This document shows positions 6,386 to 8,512 of a DNA stretch of 8,512 nt, piece by piece. This DNA comes from Gammaproteobacteria bacterium (GTDB lineage Bacteria > Pseudomonadota > Gammaproteobacteria > SZUA-229). A model generated the notes under the pieces. That model did no database searches. It had not been told where the DNA came from and saw only the letters and a list, made by a program, of their open reading frames with translations. The stretch lies in NCBI GenBank assembly GCA_030641945.1, contig DAOWLL010000048.1, positions 1 through 8,512 of the forward strand, given 5' to 3'. The position numbers and the translations under genes were made by a program. Each line of letters opens with the position of its first letter. The stretch's first letter is position 1.

Positions 6386-8341
6386 ATGTACGAACAGGTA
6401 TCGCATTCACTTCTTAATGAAATCCTGAGTGATTTAAAGCCGGATATAAAGAGTGAAAATCTTCGACACTTTTATACTCGCCTGGGCGCAAACTTTTATT
6501 CCATATATTCTTTGTTTCATCTTCTTTATGGAGAGCGCGATGACTTCAAGCAACAGTCGCAGCGCCTGGTTGAGACCATGGCGCGGCAGTATATGTTGCG
6601 TCCTGATGAGTACAAGCAAAAAGACATCGAACGGGAAAAAGACCATACCTGGTTTCTCAGCCAGCAGTGGACAGGCATGGCCTTGTACAGCGACGGTTTC
6701 GCCGGCGACCTGAAGAACCTTAAAGCAAAAGCAGGTTATTTTCAGGACCTCGGTGTCAACATGGTGCACGTGATGCCTATTATGAAGTGTCCGACTGATC
6801 ACAGCGATGGCGGCTATGCAGTCAGTGATTTTCGCGAAGTCGATGACCGCATGGGCAGCATGGAAGACATTGACGAACTGGCAAACGAACTGAGGAAGCG
6901 CGATATCCTGTTGACACTCGATGTGGTGCTCAACCACACCTCGAATGAACACGAATGGGCGCAGAAGGCCAGTCAGGGTGATGAAAAATACCAGGATTAT
7001 TACTACGTGTTTTCAAACAGGGAAGTCCCGGACATGTTCGAGGAGACCATGCCCGAAATTTTCCCCGACACAGCACCCGGCAATTTCACCTGGATCGAAG
7101 ACATGGACAAGTGGGTGATGACCGTGTTCAAAAATTACCAGTGGGACCTTAACTACAGCAATCCCGCGGTATTTATCGAAATGATGGATATCATATTGTT
7201 CTGGGCAAACCGTGGTGCTGATATCGTCCGTCTTGATGCCGTTGCGTTTTTATGGAAAAAAATTGGCAGTACCTGCCAGAACGAACGCGAAGCGCATTTA
7301 TTGCTGCAATTAATGAAAGACTGCTGCCAGGTAACAGCGCCTGGCGTGCTGTTCATCGCTGAAGCGATTGTGGCACCGGTAGAGGTCGCCAGGTATTTCG
7401 GCGAAGACGCAATAAACGCCAAGGAATGCGAGATCGCCTATAACGCAACTTTGATGGCGCTGCTGTGGGATGCTGTCGCAACCAAAAGCACAAAACTGCT
7501 GAACCAGGGGATCAAAAGTCTGCCCGACAAGCTTGAACGTGCAACCTGGCTGAATTACATACGTTGTCATGATGACATCGGCCTCGGCTTCGATGATAAG
7601 GATATACTGCTGGCAGGCTATGATCCCATACCGCATCGTCGCTTCCTGATCGATTATTTTACCGGCGAGTTCAATCATTCTTCTGCGCGGGGAAGGCCCT
7701 TCGGGCATAACGCTAAAACCGGCGATGCACGCATCTCCGGCTCGCTGGCTTCGCTGGCCGGGCTTGAAGCGGCGCTTGACAATGGTGATCCGGATGAAAT
7801 TGATGATGCGATTAAAATCATCATCCTGCTGCATGGCATGATCATGTCATTTGGCGGTATCCCCCTGCTTTATTACGGCGATGAAATAGGTACTACCAAT
7901 GATTACAGGTACGTCGAAGATGAACGCAAGTCAGGTGATACGCGCTGGATGCATCGTCCGGCATTCGACTGGGACAAGGCCGAATTGCGTAATAAACCCA
8001 ATACGGTAGAAAACCGCATATTCCAGGCATTGAAAAAAATGATTTCGGTACGCAAGGAAGTCGCCGCTTTCGCTGATTTTAATAATCGTGAATTACGCGA
8101 TAGCGGTAATCCGCATCTGTTCGCATTCTGCAGGGTAAATCATCAGCATGTTTCAGACAGGGTGCTTGTGGTCGGAAACTTTGATGCGCATCCCCAGCAT
8201 ATGGAGCTGGATGATCTGAAGGAGACAGGAGTTATTCAACACAGCCAGTTGTATGATCTCTATAGTGGCGAGAAACCGGCGATGTTCAAGGATGCGCTGG
8301 TTATACCGCCTTACCGCTTTTACTGGTTGCAGGCACGTTAA
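6386..8341 (+). CDS. ams: Amylosucrase (GH13 subfamily 4)
   Basis: Transfers the glucosyl unit of sucrose to an alpha-1,4-glucan, or to water, releasing fructose. The 651 residues match the Neisseria amylosucrase length. An N-terminal helical domain (about 1-90) precedes the barrel. GH13 regions: DVVLNH (179-184), VRLDAVAF (281-288, nucleophile D284), FIAEA (323-327, acid/base E326) and RCHDDIG (393-399, H395 and D396). SDGGYAV (D141) and DTRW (R520) match the D144/R509 salt bridge that closes the sucrose pocket of the Neisseria enzyme. LLYYGDEIGT (494-503) follows the family. No signal peptide is seen, so it should be cytosolic and act on internal sucrose and glycogen. The ATG lacks a clear ribosome site, but an in-frame stop at 6356-6358 blocks extension and the N-terminus aligns with the family. 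The close relative sucrose hydrolase is the main alternative. Confidence 0.92.
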   Translation: MYEQVSHSLLNEILSDLKPDIKSENLRHFYTRLGANFYSIYSLFHLLYGERDDFKQQSQRLVETMARQYMLRPDEYKQKDIEREKDHTWFLSQQWTGMALYSDGFAGDLKNLKAKAGYFQDLGVNMVHVMPIMKCPTDHSDGGYAVSDFREVDDRMGSMEDIDELANELRKRDILLTLDVVLNHTSNEHEWAQKASQGDEKYQDYYYVFSNREVPDMFEETMPEIFPDTAPGNFTWIEDMDKWVMTVFKNYQWDLNYSNPAVFIEMMDIILFWANRGADIVRLDAVAFLWKKIGSTCQNEREAHLLLQLMKDCCQVTAPGVLFIAEAIVAPVEVARYFGEDAINAKECEIAYNATLMALLWDAVATKSTKLLNQGIKSLPDKLERATWLNYIRCHDDIGLGFDDKDILLAGYDPIPHRRFLIDYFTGEFNHSSARGRPFGHNAKTGDARISGSLASLAGLEAALDNGDPDEIDDAIKIIILLHGMIMSFGGIPLLYYGDEIGTTNDYRYVEDERKSGDTRWMHRPAFDWDKAELRNKPNTVENRIFQALKKMISVRKEVAAFADFNNRELRDSGNPHLFAFCRVNHQHVSDRVLVVGNFDAHPQHMELDDLKETGVIQHSQLYDLYSGEKPAMFKDALVIPPYRFYWLQAR

Positions 8342-8353
8342 ATAAACGAGTCT

Positions 8354-8372
8354 TTACCCCACAAGTGGGTAA
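8354..8372 (+). other. Hairpin after ams
   Basis: TTACCC (8354-8359) can pair with GGGTAA (8367-8372) across a 7-base loop, 12 bases after the ams stop. It has no T tract after it, so it is not a standard intrinsic terminator, though it may mark the transcript end or protect it. Its right half lies within the flanking repeat; the left repeat copy cannot form this hairpin. Confidence 0.4.
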
Positions 8373-8395
8373 TAGTTCAAATGATTGCCACAGAG
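8362..8395 (-). repeat. Right flanking repeat, inverted copy of 69-102
   Basis: Read on the minus strand this begins CTCTGTGGCAATCATTTGAA and ends TTACCCACTTG. It matches 69-102 at 32 of 34 positions, including a 20-base perfect block. The pair points inward and brackets the entire gene cluster, about 8.3 kb apart. No ORF for a transposase or recombinase accompanies it. Confidence 0.85.
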
Positions 8396-8413
8396 AACAC
8401 AGAGGCCACAGAG
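8387..8413 (-). repeat. Tandem 9-bp repeat (CTCTGTG units)
   Basis: CACAGAG occurs at 8389, 8398 and 8407, an exact 9-bp spacing. On the minus strand it reads as three CTCTGTGNN units. It continues directly from the inverted repeat core. TGTG-rich sequence at the same relative place on the left (57-76) looks like a diverged version. Such units are common as dispersed intergenic repeats in environmental bacteria. Confidence 0.7.
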
Positions 8414-8466
8414 GTTTTATCCGCCTGCCGCTACACGGCCCCACGCAAATGTTTAAAAAAACAACA

Positions 8467-8497
8467 TCCACAGATCAACACAGATGAACACAGATAT
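8467..8497 (-). repeat. Tandem 10-bp repeat (ATCTGTG units)
   Basis: CACAGAT occurs at 8469, 8479 and 8489, an exact 10-bp spacing. On the minus strand it reads as three ATCTGTGNNN units ending in TCTGTGGA, which is also the first 8 bases of the window. An A7 run (8455-8461 region) lies just before it. Between the two tandem blocks, 8414-8466 shows no recognisable feature. Confidence 0.65.
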
Positions 8498-8512
8498 TTA
8501 GAAACTTAAAAA

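Noticed and set aside
7310..7834. Minus-strand ORF (174 codons) opposite ams, and a similar one at 6434-6952
   Set aside because: Both are antisense shadows of the amylosucrase barrel with no family features.
8354..8372. Rho-independent terminator
   Set aside because: The 6-bp stem is not followed by a T tract, so it is listed only as a hairpin.
8387..8497. CRISPR array
   Set aside because: Units are 9-10 bp with 2-3 bp between the shared cores; there are no 25-40 bp repeats, no unique spacers and no cas genes.

Overview
The window holds six intact genes, all on the + strand, that form one central-carbon and sucrose module: zwf, pgl, sps, spp, a PfkB fructokinase (fruK) and an amylosucrase (ams). 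The order sps-spp-fruK-ams is the sucrose cluster known from halotolerant gammaproteobacterial methanotrophs and methylotrophs. Protein style, roughly even base composition and gene content suggest a gammaproteobacterium, possibly a halotolerant methylotroph or chemolithotroph. The sequence alone does not fix the genus.

Layout. Positions 1-136 are non-coding: a repeat (69-102, with a related piece at 1-8) and a probable AT-rich promoter (TATAAT at 109 and 115). Positions 137-241 carry a 34-codon ORF that reads like the first 34 residues of 6-phosphogluconate dehydrogenase and then stops, so it looks like a gnd remnant. From 256 to 6315 five genes are packed with no gaps (junctions TGATG, TAGATG, TAGTG, ATGA), which implies one transcript with translational coupling. 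A 70-bp spacer with a 12-bp palindrome (TTAAACGTTTAA) precedes ams (6386-8341). The last 171 bp hold a hairpin, an inverted copy of the left repeat (32 of 34 bases identical), and two short tandem repeat families with 9-bp and 10-bp periods.

How the genes work together (inference from families). Sps joins UDP-glucose and fructose-6-phosphate, and Spp removes the phosphate to give sucrose, a compatible solute. Amylosucrase breaks sucrose down by moving glucose onto an alpha-glucan and releasing fructose. Fructokinase returns fructose to fructose-6-phosphate. Zwf and Pgl draw on the same hexose-phosphate pool (after isomerisation) for oxidative pentose-phosphate or dissimilatory RuMP flux and make reducing power. 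The step after Pgl would be 6-phosphogluconate dehydrogenase, the gene that survives here only as a fragment.

The most unusual points are the long-range inverted repeats that bracket the whole cluster, the gnd remnant in front of zwf, the linkage of zwf-pgl to the sucrose operon, a degraded phosphatase motif in the Sps C-terminal domain beside an intact Spp, and the absence in Zwf of the usual NADP-phosphate-binding Arg.
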